From Thermoplasmata archaeon (GTDB lineage Archaea; Thermoplasmatota; Thermoplasmata; Methanomassiliicoccales; Methanomethylophilaceae): a stretch of 50,319 nt of DNA. The notes under the pieces were generated by a model. The model made no database searches, was not told the origin of the DNA, and saw nothing but the letters and a program-made list of their open reading frames with translations. The DNA lies in contig SUSY01000009.1 of NCBI GenBank assembly GCA_015063185.1, forward strand, positions 1 through 50,319, in the 5' to 3' direction. Position 1 is the stretch's first letter, and each line of letters begins with the position of its first letter. Of the stretch, positions 50,046 through 50,319 are shown one piece after another. The translations under genes and the position numbers were made by a program.

Positions 50046-50319
50046 TATGAAAGAGTGTGCGCAGATTCGATTACAATTTCCTATTGGATTCCTCACACCC
50101 CTCCAGTATGATCGGTAAAGCCATGGACATAGTCGCCCTGAAGGAGAGGACATCACATCGTATGGAAAGAAATCCTCTTGTTTTCAAAAAACGGTTCTTC
50201 TCTAGACGTTGAGAGTGCGGTTCACCCTGTAAAATGAGTCAGAGTATAAAGCATGAGCTGATGGATCAGAAATGGAAAGGTCGGTACGATGCGATACCTC
50301 GGATGTACTTCGGATGAAT

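Noticed and set aside
50235..50317. Short frame beginning MSQSIKHELMDQ at the right edge
   Set aside because: It closes after 27 codons, with no ribosome-binding site or promoter.

Overview
The window looks like a stretch of archaeal chromosome, most likely from the Methanomassiliicoccales or a close relative within Thermoplasmata. Clear archaeal markers are ribosomal protein L40e, the archaeal-type S-adenosylmethionine synthetase, FEN-1 with a C-terminal PCNA-binding tail, archaeal RNase Z, the two subunits of the aconitase-X-type phosphomevalonate dehydratase, HypA/HypD, and a receiver-DUF835 protein. Many genes have a TATA-like box about 25-30 bases before the start codon and no ribosome-binding site, which suggests leaderless mRNAs. 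TGA is the dominant stop. TAG closes only two of roughly fifty genes, which fits but does not prove a pyrrolysine-using lineage. No rRNA, tRNA, CRISPR array or transposase was seen.

Layout. 1-2,556: a two-gene RloA/RloB (AbiL-like) putative defence cassette, followed by about 700 bases without a convincing gene but with a tight cluster of hairpins. 3,281-12,445: cysS, an ArsB/NhaD-type permease, an operon of a BASS-type transporter, a MenA-like prenyltransferase and a UbiE-like methyltransferase, a DUF1848 protein divergent from an AlkD-like protein, and hypA-hypD plus an unknown gene. 12,659-16,351: a secreted membrane-anchored protein and two overlapping RimK-like ATP-grasp genes. 16,335-23,351: nth, folC-like and a PP-loop amidotransferase-like gene in one operon, divergent from topA; then a CobW-type GTPase, a protein with a Cys/His tail, and a nitroreductase. 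23,721-29,913: enolase, a receiver-DUF835 protein, L40e, a C_GCxxG_C_C-like protein, a small membrane protein, a TIM-barrel protein, a DUF4443 regulator-like protein and metK. 30,008-37,678: a GNAT-like protein, an XRE-CBS regulator, RNase Z, rpe, a 58-residue membrane protein, fen1 and ileS. 38,006-45,333: an MgtA-type P-ATPase, then the operon phosphomevalonate dehydratase large subunit / small subunit-Nudix fusion / TatD / ThiF-like, and an EamA transporter. 45,489-50,319: a coiled-coil protein, a large Cys/His-repeat surface protein with a broken copy of its 3' end beside it, an ElaA-like acetyltransferase, and a gene-free, AT-rich end carrying paired inverted repeats.

Most genes are housekeeping, packed into short operons with ATGA or TGATG overlaps. 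The points that stand out are: (i) the fusion of the phosphomevalonate dehydratase small subunit to a canonical Nudix hydrolase, placed directly behind the large subunit in what should be the archaeal isoprenoid pathway; (ii) a membrane-anchored surface protein with about fifteen C-x4-C-x2-C...H units; (iii) a MenA/UbiE pair in a presumed methanogen-like genome; (iv) the CobW GTPase with a partner carrying a metal-binding tail; (v) two tandem ATP-grasp ligases; and (vi) a duplicated inverted repeat with a 43-base period at the right end.
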